Shown: positions 39,755 to 51,150 of the stretch, one piece after another
How positions within the stretch are numbered: the stretch's first letter is position 1
How the letters are laid out: each line of letters starts with the position of its first letter
Assembly (NCBI GenBank): GCA_040954595.2
Contig: CM082579.2
Coordinates: forward strand, 6,510,001 to 6,574,000
Direction: 5' to 3'
Length of the DNA: 64,000 nucleotides
DNA from: Balanoglossus misakiensis
Taxonomy: Eukaryota; Hemichordata
Program-made: the position numbers and the translations under genes
Notes under the pieces: generated by a model
What the model saw: the letters and a program-made list of their open reading frames with translations, nothing else
Database searches by the model: none
What the model was told of the DNA's origin: nothing

Positions 39755-40282
39755 CAAGGTTTCCTTCCATGTTGACATTTGAGAGAAAGCACACAAGTGC
39801 GCATGGCAGCTAAGCAAACAATTTTTGGCTTGCACCGATAATGATCTGCTTAAACTCAGGGTTTCTCTCGCAAAAATGTGCAGACCAGTCACGTTTTTCT
39901 GTGCGTTACGTAAATTTCTTACACTGCAGAGAGTGCATGCTATATGCAATACAGGCGCATCAAGCCATTTCCAAAAGCTTCAATAGCAGCAATCAGAGCC
40001 CGCTCCTCAATACATGTAGATGAATTTCCATTTGTTGTGAGATCTCGCGAGACATGGTTAAAGACCGTAGCGATGGCTTGCTAGCCAAGTAATACAAGCT
40101 ATAGCAAGCTTAACTTACTATAGCCATGCACAGAGTCTCAGGGAGTTTGGAAAATTGTCTATTCACATATTCCAAGCCCTGACCATGAGACCATGATGGC
40201 ATTTTGAATCAAATAAATTTTGAATGTTTAATCCAATAATGCAAAAATAATTCACAGCATAGATAGGGGACAGTGCGCTCAC

Positions 40283-41491
40283 CTTTTCTTTAGGTCTGGC
40301 TCCGCGGTCTAGCAGAGTTTCAAACGATCCGGCACCTGGCAGTGTTCGGTACGCTGTCTGCGGGGAGGAGGTGGGAGAGTGCCTCGGAGATATGCCGGGG
40401 GAGCACTTTGGTGGCGGGCTTTGTTGGTTGGCTGAAAACACCAGCGGAGAAGTCTCTCTCGGCGACGTCACTTTCCTCCTGAGAATCACAGACGTGGGCG
40501 AGCTTTGGTCTGGAGAGCACGAGCGCGGGGAGACGATTTTTGTTTTCATAACGGGCGAGGCGGGATCTGAATCTGAATGACATGGCTGTACACCGACGGG
40601 CGATCCCGTTCTCTGGTGGATTACTTGATTCTGCGCGAGCGACGCGCTCTGATAGGGCGATGCCGCTCGCCCCGGCGACGACCCGGGCGTGGACTCTGGG
40701 AGAGAGGGTGAGCCGGGCTGCATCATTGTCGTCAGTTCTCTCCCGGACATCGGCGGCGAGGCAGTGTACGTCAGAGGAGACGGGTGCGTGCAGACAGCCG
40801 GGGAGGCCGACCTACGACCTGACTGGGGGGAAGTGTCGGAAAGCGAGGAGGACGATTCCGCATGAGCCTGCCTCTTCAGCAGCACTGGGGAATAGGAATG
40901 ACTGCCTGTGGGTGAATTCCCCGCCGGCCGCCTGCTCGTCAGCGGTGAATACATCGCCGCGTGCTTCGTGGCGTATTTCTCCCTCGGCCAACTCCCCGTT
41001 GTCCCGGTCGGAGAGGCGCTTTTGGCCGCGTGCATGTCTTCAGTGTCCCTCATCAGTGCCACCAAACTGGCATGTGTGGCAGACAGATCCTCGATGGGTC
41101 TCCTGGATGAAAACGGAGCCGTTTCTGTATATTCCTTCAACCCCGCCACGGAATTGTCATTAAACTGCTCCAACGGCAAAGTTCCATACCCACTTTTGGT
41201 GGTGTCTTCCACTGAGGAGTCCTGACTCGGTCTTAACGTCCTCTGACGTGTCACCGGTGAAAAGCGACACTGCTCTGCGTACGACTGTTCACAGTGACGC
41301 TTCGACATTTCTGCATCATCCAAAGAGTTCATCCGCACCCAGGGCGACTCGACAAACCTCTGAGATTCCTGACAGTGCGAGATCTTCTGAGGAAATGAAG
41401 ACATGGGCTGGTTGTTACCCGGTGAATTGTGATTTTGATGCAGGTCTGCGTCAGCTCTGTCTTCCTTGTTATCCCTATAATGGTCTGCAAA
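40283..41491 (-). CDS. Large third coding exon, Ser/Pro-rich domain
   Basis: The exon is 1209 nt, phase 0 at both ends, and much GC-richer than its flanks. It codes residues 89-491. The N-terminal third is polar and mixed (for example SSFPQKISHCQESQRF and KSGYGTLPLEQF). From about residue 240 to 475 there are more than twenty SP dipeptides, often as SPxxSP or SPR, with scattered Arg and Lys (ILRRKVTSPR, ISPRHSPTSSP). The end, SFETLLDRGARPKEK, is more structured and may begin a helical region that continues in the next exon. An opposite-strand frame at 40582-41163 is only a shadow of this composition. Confidence 0.8.
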
Positions 41492-44400
41492 CTAAAAGAG
41501 AATGGCTTTCATCAGACATCCTGGAAAACATTGCATTATATAAATTGTATCTACTTTTGCATTTTTTTTACATTTATTTTTATATTGGGGGCAACAAGAT
41601 TTCATGACATCTACAAACTTCAGAAAACAAACACTGAATCATTTGCTATGAATAGCACTCGATGAAAGAGACCAACTCAAAAACATTCCCTGTTTTCCCC
41701 CTTTTCGTCGTAAGATTTTACTTAGACTGACGATGGCCCTATAAATTGCTACTTCAGAGTACACAACTCTTGACTGAACATCAAATGGTGAGAACCACAA
41801 TGCAAAGAGCAAGATTAGGCATGGGGAAATCTCCCCATGTAAATAAACAGCACCAACAACAACTACCAGCTGTCTCATACACAGCCTCTTTGACTCAATA
41901 TGGGTACTTCAAGAGGCGAGGTTTTAATGTTCCACTTTTGCAAAAAAATAGCCGTGATATTGATGAAGAACCAGCTCCTGAAACCCAATCTTATCACACG
42001 ATGCCATCCATTCCCCCAGCCCCGGAATCTGGGAATCAGAACCGTATCAACTTATAAAATGATTTATTTTTTTCCCTTATCAAGAATGACTTTCAATTCC
42101 GTGTTCCCACACATCCAGTTAAAGTTCTGGCTGGAAATGGGATGCGGAAACTGATACCCCTGAGAAACAGCCCATTGTCTCCAGAGGGCGCCAGAACAAG
42201 AAACGTCTTCAGATCATTCCGTCTGATCACACTATAAGACGTTCGAAAACCACATCCTGTGACAAGCACTGTGTGGTGAAATATCTTCCCTGCCAGAATA
42301 AAAAACCCTGCACACTTGTAAAGTAGGTCACCATGGGTTGGGTTTATTGTACCTCCGAAGCAATTTACGTCCATGTCCATTGTAAGATACGAGTGCTGCT
42401 AAAGATTTATGGCGAACACAAGTGGATCTCGTGAACAGTCACAAGACGAGCAATTAAATTTTATTTTGGCAATTCCCGGGACAAAAGACCTCAAAGCAGT
42501 TCCTTGCATCATGTCAAAATCACCAGACTGTCATTGTTTACCTGAACATGCTGAACAGATTTCTTTTTCATGAGAAGGAGCTTAATTTTTTATTAGTGCG
42601 TGTACTTGTCATCATACTTCGCTGGGCAGGGCCCAGAACATAGTTTCGTCGAACTGTTTGCCCAAACAAGACAGAAAAGGCCTTATGAAACCCTAATATG
42701 CAGGTTAACATTGAATATTTTCTGTGTCAAATTTGAACAGCTGGAAGTGGGTGACTTCACCAGACAGCTTGAGCAAAGACAGGTGTTCGGGGAATAGCCA
42801 CCGAATTTGCTGTGTGGAAAGCAATTAAATTTAAAAAGCTGGACACTCTGACACAAATTTTCATGAGAAAACTTTGGTCAAAGACTATAAAATGCAGAGC
42901 AAACACTCCAAGATTCACAAGCTGTGCAATTACCAGTGGGCGAACTATTTCAACATTTTCTGTTGAATATTAGGGTGTTCCTCTGTCTACTTCATGGGGC
43001 AGTTAAAACTGTTGCTATCTCAAGTGGTTTTATGGGGGGGGGGGGGGGCATTGAAATGGGGATGTAAGGGTAATTTATCCATATGATTGGAAATGGCAAG
43101 TTTTAGACAGGTGGTTTCAGGATAGAGTGAAGTTGTGTGAAAGCACATGTAAGTCCTCAGACTTACATGTATACACACATGTCTGTGTAAAGACAAGTGA
43201 TGAGTGTGGTAGTGCATGCATGGACTGTGAACTAGATTTATTAAACAACACTTACAATGTTCATGTTACGTCTGGTTGTGTACGGCGACACTGTTGATCC
43301 TGAGCTGGGTCCTGTTAATCGGTCATCCCTCAAATTCTGAAATCCGATTGGTCCATCACCAGGTGTTCCACTGGGACAGGGCTGCCGGTTGCATAGATTG
43401 CTCTTCAGTCCCTCATACTGGTCCATAGCATTACCCTGGAAGGAGAGACACCGGTTCTGTGATTGGAATGCATTATACAAAGGAGTGCCAAGTTTTAACA
43501 CATATTACACATCACAAAAACAATTAATGACTTGATTTCATCATTTATAGCATTTGATTGCTGCATCAATAGTTTACAAATGTACATCTATTATGCACTC
43601 GGTAGAAATCAAGTCTACACCAGCAGAATTGATGCCTGCAATACTCTGACTCCTTTCTCCAGTTTAGAGGAGAGCCAATAGTGTGCCCTCCAGTGGCAAA
43701 TCTTTCGTTTTAAAATCTGCATCCAGGGTTGAAGATATACTGCGCAGCCTTGCTGTTGTTTATCTCTCATGATAATTAATTTTAATTTCTCCTCAGGGAA
43801 ACCAGTTATGGGCAGCAGACAGATTGGCCTACAAGGTTAACTTCAATATCACCTAGATACCATCCTTTCTGCTTCTTCATCTTCTTCTTGATGAGATTAA
43901 TAACTGATGGTTTACAACCCCTGAAATGAATTATGGCTGACTCTGCTTTGCACTGATAGAGGGCATGAACCACATTTGTTTACAAATTAGGATTTAATGG
44001 AATGACGTCACTGGGTGGAAGATGAAGGCCAAGTCGTGAAATGTTACACTCTGTCAATTAAATCCCCATGTGTTTTCTCTTCTGAAATTAGGAAGGGGAC
44101 GACTAAATTTTAATCAATGAAGAGAAGAACCACATCAATGCAAATTTTTGCACACACACCCATGAGAACAAAATGCTCTCCAAAAAGGCAACTTTTGCAC
44201 TAGTGTACTGAAATTTTTTAGAATAACCACACTTACTCTGATGTTTCACCCACTAATAGTCAGACCTGACAGCCTGATCGAACATTAGACCCACCAATGA
44301 GGCTACAGATCTGAATTTATTGACCACCCCGCACCCGAACACAAAATTATGTCAAACTGATAACATTCATCCAGGGGGGAAACACAACACAATGCGAAAA

Positions 44401-47400
44401 ATTGCGACAGACTTGACGTGCAAATAATGCCAATGCACGGGGCAATTGCTTGTTATCCAGACACGTCAAGTGTTGACTTTATTGTAACTTATTTGGTTTT
44501 ATGTGTGGTGCGTGGCAAAAGGGCACAAAATTGGAACAACCACCGCCAGTTATGAATATGCGTCTGTCCACTCCACATGCGTCACTATGGACAGTATGAC
44601 CTCAACTGGACACAAGTACACAGCCTGTAGCTCAAAGGGAGCATGGGGTGGGCCCTTGCTTGGCCAATTAACGGCATTTACCAGGAAAAATAGAGTAATA
44701 TCACCCATAAATGTGTTTCCTACAAAATTATAAACACCTATATGTTGCATTTTATGATGATTGAACCTTGACAGTTCTAAGCATCTCCAAATCACACTGC
44801 GTTCTGTCATTGTTCCAGACTGAATATTTGACCGTGGTCTTTTGATGAGATCTTCTGATAGAACACAAGGCCCAAGTATACACACATGTGAACATCCTAT
44901 TATTTCATGCTTTTTCTTCTGGATCTGATTACAGATGATTACAAGCCCATTCAGTGACTCTTCACACCTGAGAACATTTCTCACTTTGGGAAAAACAGAT
45001 CTTATCTACCGATAAAAAAGGGTACAATATTTATCGACCGATAATAAGGTACAATATTTGAACTGACTCACTCGCCTATCAAGTCATTGACATGTCCTGT
45101 ACCCACACACTAATCTCCTGTCCACAAATGTCAGGGTAAAGGTCCCATTGAAAAATCATTACAGCATCGGAAAATCAATTTTGTTGGGGTAAAAACACGA
45201 CAGTAAAAATCTGATTATTTTGCAAAGTGTTTTTCTGCCGAGACACTAAGCTGGCACTCTGACTTGGAATTTGGTACTTCTGGTGCACATCACATCTCAA
45301 ATAATAATTTTGACACTTGATAGTACAAATACAGATTTGTTAATATTCATGGATGGTAACGCGTCCATGGAATAATGTACAAAGAAACAAATAAAAATGA
45401 TCCAAATTTTATTGACTCCACCACAGTGACGTAAATTTTCACAAAACAAACTCCAAACTTCACAGTCATCATGACTGTAAGTTTGGAGAATGTGTTCAAA
45501 TTTAATGGTTTATAGAAGACCAACCCACATCAAAGCCAACACTCCGGTATGGTCAATATTAGTGGTATGGTCAATATTAGTGCGTGACCTAGGGTCGTAA
45601 AATGAAGTAACCTCAACTTCCCTGAGGTCAACAAACATCACCTTGACATTCTTACAATGCTATAAACCACACCAACAAGAAACATGCGCCTTCTTATTTG
45701 AAATTAAGGAACTGGAGTGAGCTATTATACTACCCTTCTCTTGCAACAGAGTTATTTTTCTCATGGGAAGATAAAACGCACAAAAGGCAACATTTTTCAG
45801 CTGAATTTATTTGGCTCTTGATTGATTAATGTATCCATGGAAACACAAAATGTCACCGTATAAAGAGAGACATGGGAATACTGTTTACTTGGCCAAACAC
45901 CACGCTCCTTTGGTATCTCCATGCATAGACAGTAGAGGGGGGGGGGGGGGAGATGCTCCATGTTTGGACAAAGACTGTGTAGCAAAACCACAAAAAACCT
46001 ATGAGTAATAATAAAAACATGTATCTCCATGGTACTACCAACAACTTGCCGAATCCAAGCAAGATTAACTCATCCACTGCCATATGCCTTGTCAACAAAC
46101 ATTGTGCATTACCGAGTCATGAAGACATCATTCAAACACACACTGAATGAATGAATGGTGTTTCTACAACAACGAAAATCACAGCAAGACCGCAATGTCA
46201 ATGCTTACCTCAGTCATCATCATTCCCCAGAAACCAATAATCCTAAAATTAACTCAAGCATGGTAGTCCATGTATATGAACGGTCGGAGCTATATACTTC
46301 CATGACTTTGCTCTTCTCAGTCAGACCTTTCATCACGTCTAATCAGCCGGATTATCAAGGTCAAGTTCCAGCTTTGTTTACGCGAATACCACATGATCCA
46401 AGTTCAGTGTCATATTTTATCCGCAAACAAAGTGAGGTGTAATCTCTCTGACTTCATTCAGGTGTGTCTGCAGCCTTCACAAAACCTTGATCTGTTGAAC
46501 TTTTTAAAAGTGCAACACTTTACAACCCAATGTTTGGCTAGAAAATTGCACCGTAATTATAAGACCAGAGCCTAAATGGCTGCAAAGCAGAGGTGTTTTG
46601 AGGCAACAGGTTTGTGTATGAGGATATGACAGTTTTATTGCGTGAAATACTGTCAGATAAGCCAACAATTTAACCTGTAATCCCGGTATATTGCAGTACC
46701 ATGCACACATATCAACACCCACTCCAGGGGCGAGTTTTACCATCTGACAAATGCAATATGTTAAATTTTTATTGCACTAAATTCTAATGTCTAATGCACA
46801 GTTTTCGGGTTTTAAGCATAATTAAAATTGTACCCTGCAAATTTCCCCCCAAAAGACACATTCAAGTGGAAATGTAAAGAGTTTCAATATGCCTGGTATG
46901 TCCGTTTTCCACACTTAAATGGCATGAAAATATCGCAGAAATGTTGAGGGCACTTGTTGGAATCATAAATTCTACAACACTCTACGAGGTACTACATTCC
47001 CTTCATAAATGTGACTATACATAATGATACTTGGAGTAACAACCTACTGGCCGGTGCTTTAAAATGGACAGGTTCCCATTTTTGACACAGAAAATGTCCT
47101 GAAACACAAGAACATTTCTGTGGTAAAAAAACTTATCACTGTACATACCTATATAGACCACATGCCAAACAAACCTATGACAGCAATCGCTGTACGTACT
47201 GGGGGTACACGTGACTTCAGACCCAATACTGGTCATCACCGCTCTGTCGGTGTACAGATGATTGCAACTCAAGTCATGACATCAGGAAGAAATGACATAT
47301 TAATTCCCATGAATTATCACTTGCATATTAAAACAGACATTACCTTTGGTAGACAGTGTGCCGACCTGTGACAACAGAAAATAACGTTCATTTCCCCGAG

Positions 47401-48917
47401 GGTCGAATGCTAGGCGTCCAATTGTAGAAGTTGGGGTACGTTTATAGTTCACTGACCACCACTCGTTGACATTGTATAACCTTTGAGGTCAGTAGATGGG
47501 CACACTAATGACCCCCTGAGTGATGACTTCAATATCGCTTTAAAACACAGCCAAATTCAGACACTCCTCAAATAATGGTACAATATTTCAACGTCTGTAG
47601 AACATTCCACTGATGATGTTTTCACCACTATACACTCAATGTCCTTGATGGACATATCAGATGACACACAACTATTATCCTTTCCATAAAAAACGTGGGT
47701 GTTCAAATTAAACATTTGCATATATTTTATATCTACTGCGAGAACAAGATTTTCCGTGAATCAACCAATGGTAACCCACAACATTTGTCACATGATCTGA
47801 ATCATCCAACGGCAGCGAAGTGAACAAGTTCAAATATGTTTCACTTTGTTTGATAATGTACACACAGGTATTCACATTTTCATTTGTTGTTGTTGCATAA
47901 CGATTATATAACATGCAAGGTTTAAATCAAGTCAAGCCTTGTCAACCCTCAGCTGTAATCGTTTCAACAAGCTCAGTCTATTTGCTTACTGGTAATACAT
48001 GCCAATCTTGACACATCTCAGTGGAAATTACCTGACACTTTAAAAAGTGGTATTTGTTCAGAATGAAGTAGGTTTTTATGTTATCTAACATTAATACCTT
48101 TACGGGATCACACACTGGCAATTCAAAATTCCAAGTCTTAGAAGTATTGTTTGTACTCCAAAATATGGACATTGTTGATTGGGGAACAAAGGCACGGCAT
48201 ACTTTTAATGATCTCATATCAGATACCACGGAACAGTCTGAAAACCAATTTCATTGGCCCCGTTTTTGAGGCAAATTAACCTGTTAATAACGTACGGCTG
48301 GTCAATCAATTCCAGCGAGTCATTATGCAGTTCACCCTGGCATCTCCATTTTCCAATTTCAGGGTCAATTTAATACATCACAGAAAACAACTGGGTTTGA
48401 CCCAACTGACTGTGCAGTGGAGGTGAAATGGTCATTTATTATAGCAATGGTGTTCTCTGTTTCACTGCATGCTTGTCACATGACTGCAATTAAAGGTCAG
48501 TATAAAACAAACATACAGTGCTGATGCATCTTGGGAATGTTTTTGTTACATGTATTTAGAGTTTGTTTACCAAGTATGATACAATAAAACAATAATAAAA
48601 CAGAGGAATGATGAAATGATGACATACATTAACATGTTTCAAATTATGTGATCATCTGATCTATATAATACCATTTGAAAGAAATTGAGGAAAGTTTCAT
48701 TGATCAGGAAATCAGAATTTAGACATTGGTAGGGAACCAATAAGCTGTCATATACTAAACATTCATATGAGAGACAGACTATCTATTGATACAGTGTATG
48801 AAGGGTGTGTGTTTGTGGTATTTAAAAATTTACCTTAGATTCTACCGGTACTTCTTCATCCATCAGAAACAGTCCACCATCTTCACCAACAAAATCCAAG
48901 CCATTGGCTGTTGCCAT
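40283..48917 (-). CDS. 5' part of a large minus-strand gene for a Ser/Pro-rich protein (first 491 codons, 3' end not placed)
   Basis: The coding exons in transcript order are 48917-48834 (28 codons), 43435-43256 (60 codons) and 41491-40283 (403 codons). Each junction is phase 0, with acceptors TTCCAG and TTCTCTTTTAG and donors AAG|GTAAAT, ATT|GTAAGT and AAG|GTGAGC. The start is ATG at 48917, in an exon whose acceptor follows TCTTTTCAACAG at 48982. The first 90 residues are acidic and mixed; from about residue 240 the chain is dominated by SP dipeptides. No enzymatic domain or membrane segment is visible. The pattern suits an intrinsically disordered scaffold or regulator that is a target of proline-directed kinases. 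I do not recognise the family. The reading frame stays open past the last donor to a stop near 40163, but the GTGAGC donor and a change in composition there say the exon ends at 40283. Confidence 0.7.
41492..43255 (-). other. Intron of the Ser/Pro-rich gene
   Basis: GT-AG intron between the 60-codon and 403-codon exons. It holds a G15 tract at 43034, a CTCF-like AGAGGGCGC at 42183, the hairpin ACATGTAAGTC / GACTTACATGT near 43146-43170, and a doubtful opposite-strand ORF. Confidence 0.6.
41785..42057 (+). CDS. Possible small ORF (90 aa) inside the intron of the minus-strand gene
   Basis: ATG 41785 opens MVRTTMQRARLGMGKSPHVN, then a Gln/Pro-rich stretch, and ends ...ESGNQNRINL at 42057. The composition is protein-like, but no promoter, splice sites or homology support it, and frames of this length occur by chance in this window. 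Confidence 0.12.
   Translation: MVRTTMQRARLGMGKSPHVNKQHQQQLPAVSYTASLTQYGYFKRRGFNVPLLQKNSRDIDEEPAPETQSYHTMPSIPPAPESGNQNRINL
43256..43435 (-). CDS. Second coding exon of the Ser/Pro-rich gene
   Basis: This 180-nt exon is phase 0 at both ends. It reads from GNAMDQYEGLKSNLC to SPYTTRRNMNI. It has a TCTCCTTCCAG acceptor and a GTAAGTG donor, both close to consensus. Skipping it would keep the frame, so it could be a cassette exon. Confidence 0.7.
45004..45059 (+). repeat. Imperfect tandem duplication, about 28 bp
   Basis: Two adjacent units share ACCGATAA and GGTACAATATTT. The first carries extra A residues. Confidence 0.6.
45546..45581 (+). repeat. 18-bp tandem duplication
   Basis: GGTATGGTCAATATTAGT occurs twice head to tail with no mismatch, inside the intron of the minus-strand gene. 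Confidence 0.75.
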
Positions 48918-48981
48918 GGAAACTTGAACAAGTGTTACTACTAGTAATTCCCAACAGAGGAGGACTTCATAGGGCTTTTAT
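48834..48981 (-). CDS. Exon with 5' UTR and start codon of the Ser/Pro-rich gene
   Basis: The acceptor TCTTTTCAACAG precedes 48981 and the donor TCTAAG|GTAAAT follows 48834. ATG 48917 opens an acidic N terminus (MATANGLDFVGEDGGLFLMD...). The leader holds an upstream ATG at 48970 with a nine-codon reading frame that stops at 48941, which could lower translation of the main frame. Confidence 0.6.
48941..48970 (-). promoter_or_regulatory. Upstream ORF in the 5' UTR of the Ser/Pro-rich gene
   Basis: ATG at 48970 opens MKSSSVGNY followed by TAG at 48941, 23 nt before the main ATG at 48917. Any transcript containing this exon carries the uORF, so it could tune translation. Confidence 0.4.
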
Positions 48982-49148
48982 CTGTTGAAAAGACAAAATG
49001 CACAGTGGCACCAATGACTGTTGGTCAGAACTTCCTGAGTTTTATTCATGTCATCATTGAAGGAGTGGCTGGCAAACATAAAAGTTTATTTCGGGTGGTG
49101 ACCATGGAGGGCGCCATAACACCCGTATTTGGTTTGGATAAGTTTCTT

Positions 49149-49175
49149 TCATTCATTCATTCATTCATTCATTCA
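49149..49175 (+). repeat. (CATT)n microsatellite
   Basis: About seven CATT units in a row (TTCATTCATTCATTC...). It lies just upstream of the UTR exon of the minus-strand gene. Limits are approximate to a few bases. Confidence 0.7.
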
Positions 49176-50542
49176 TCAGGCATGAGAAAGGGTGCCCCAT
49201 TCACTGATAAAATGTAGATAGGTTTAAACCATAACTGTACCAATGTGTTACCAATTTTTCTTGCACAAATCTATATGAAGTTGACTTGAATTGAATAAAC
49301 TTCCTTTTAAAAACTTCTTTTATTTTGTTACTTTTGTACCAATCCGATCAATCTCAATCAAGAGCAGTGGGTTAAATGAAGCCCCTACTTAACTCTTTTT
49401 GTTCAAGGATCTATCAACAAAAGACAGGAATCAATGAAGCAAAAAATAAACAATAAACAGACACTACATTAGCAACGATAGCCTCCATTCCAAACATTCG
49501 CAAACACCCACCACAAATTCGCCACATAAAATCAAAACCACCAGCGCAGATCCAAGTGATTTACCACCTAAGAATTTGAAGAATTCGGACTCAAAACTGT
49601 GAGATTCACCTTTCCTTTGCTAACAAGAACCCCCTCCCCATGGTTCACCATTTGGGGCAATGATGTTTGACAAGACAATTACAAGCAGGACATCCTGTCC
49701 TGGCTTTGAACTTGTGTTTTTGATCAGAGTAAATAAACACACATGGTTGTTGTTTGTTTTTTGAGGCCAAACAAACTCTAGGAGTTTGTTGTCCTACAGA
49801 GGTCATGGTCATCAAAGCTGAGACTGATGACTATCAGTGAGAAGTCAGCAAAGTCTTCACAAAAATCTTGTTTATTTTTCACTTTTCCACTATAAACGTG
49901 TGCAAAGTGAACAGTGTCTGGAAGCTGTCAATAAATTTATCTTTGTTTTTGTTGGAGTGGACAGTAACTACATTGTGGTGTCCTCTGAGCGTCCCACGCT
50001 GTACATTGAAGCCCTCACGAATGAATGAAAAAGACAGCTAGCCCACACGTCTGCGTTGCAAATCTCCATTTCAGCTGAATCGAGACAAGATGCAATGCTT
50101 CTAGCCATTCTCGAGAATCTAGTCACTTTCTAACTCTGCAAAACAGACTGTGAGAAATGGAATAAAGTATTGAATTGCCACGGTTCCACAGTACAGTGTC
50201 ACAATACAATATGGCGCAAGGACGGTGGAGATGGAAAAAAATGCCCATTACGTTATAATACTACCAGAACAGCTGTTTGGTATTGCCAGGTCCATGCTAT
50301 AGGTTAAAGTTTAGAGGGATCTTCTACAGTATTACATTTCCCTGCCATGGATATAAAAAACAGAAGGGCAGTAATATCACCGGGTGAATTACGACAGACA
50401 GGTGGAAAGACAGAGTCTTCTTGCTTTTAAAAATAAAATTGTATGCACTAAGGATGAATATATTCTGTCATTTAGAGCTAAAAATATAAAAAAAAAATGT
50501 ACAGCACAAGTCAGTATAGTGTTGTTCATATCATATAATTCT

Positions 50543-50620
50543 TTCACCACCATGGTTTGGTCCAAACCTACTGTTCTCTATGGCAAGGTTGGACCTCTAC
50601 AGAGGGAACTGGGGGTGAAC
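50543..50620 (+). repeat. Dispersed repeat pair, copy 2
   Basis: Matches 23169-23248 over its whole length with scattered substitutions (ATGGTTTGGTCCAAAC, GGACCTCTACAGAGG, GGGGGTGAAC). It lies upstream of the minus-strand gene's UTR exon. Confidence 0.65.
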
Positions 50621-51138
50621 ACCATATGTGATGACAAATTACACGCACGTTGATGGATGGCTTCATGTGTGATACAACACCAGGGGCTCGACAGTCCTTG
50701 TTAACATATAATTGAACATGTGCTGTTTTTGTTTCAAAACATCAGTGGCTACATGTATCAGTCCCATATGGACTGCCATTGGGTGAAGGTTGCACAAAAG
50801 TCACCATGCCATTGAATGAAGTGGCCACGACCAACACATCTCTGCCGCGAGTGGTTTCTATTTCAAAGCCAATCCCACGTGGCAATCACCGGGCGCAATA
50901 AATCAAATCCCAAGCAGAAAACGAAGGGCAAATATATCGGAATGTTCTGAAAATATACAGCCAAACAGCACTGGGGCACCTGGTACGGAAATTAACACTT
51001 GTGTGTAGTAAATTATAGTCTTCGAGAATAAATGATAAAACGATCGCGAACTTCCTTGCTTTAGTTAAACTCAAATACCTAAACATTATTGGCTCAACTG
51101 GTCAATCTTAGTAGTTTTTGCTACAGAACGCTATCCTG

Positions 51139-51150
51139 GCCCTCTGCTGG
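51139..51150 (-). promoter_or_regulatory. CTCF-like site (CCAGCAGAGGGC)
   Basis: The minus-strand 12-mer matches the widely conserved animal CTCF core CCASYAGRKGGC at every position. Binding is not shown by sequence alone. Confidence 0.4.

Larger units (their letters stand above)
25251..40282. other. Presumed intron of the minus-strand gene, repeat-rich
   Basis: This interval contains all three MITEs, the 88-bp duplication, the minisatellite, the short palindrome at 28523, a (CCCCA)n-like patch near 29764, and the two small exon candidates at 34349 and 31606. A TTTAAAGGGACA motif (minus strand) is near 38340. Confidence 0.4.
43436..48833 (-). other. First coding-region intron of the Ser/Pro-rich gene
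   Basis: A 5.4-kb GT-AG intron with the tandem duplications at 45004 and 45546 and a G14 tract at 45937. A 144-codon open minus-strand frame at 44550-44984 has no matching splice sites, and I see no firm gene. Confidence 0.6.

Noticed and set aside
40163-40282. Continuation of the large minus-strand frame to a stop at 40163
   Set aside because: A consensus donor (AAAG|GTGAGC) ends the exon at 40283, and the following residues (IYAVNYFCIIGLNIQNLF) differ sharply from the Ser/Pro-rich domain. Intron retention cannot be fully excluded.
40582-41163. 193-codon open frame on the plus strand
   Set aside because: It lies wholly opposite the large minus-strand exon, has Arg/Ala-rich composition typical of an antisense shadow, and has no splice or start support.
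44550-44984. 144-codon open minus-strand frame in an intron
   Set aside because: No ATG at its start, no convincing acceptor and donor, and no place in phase between the flanking exons.
46206-46239. Small minus-strand segment between an AG and a GTAAGC donor
   Set aside because: Its 34-nt length would break the phase-0 junction between the exons at 48834 and 43435.
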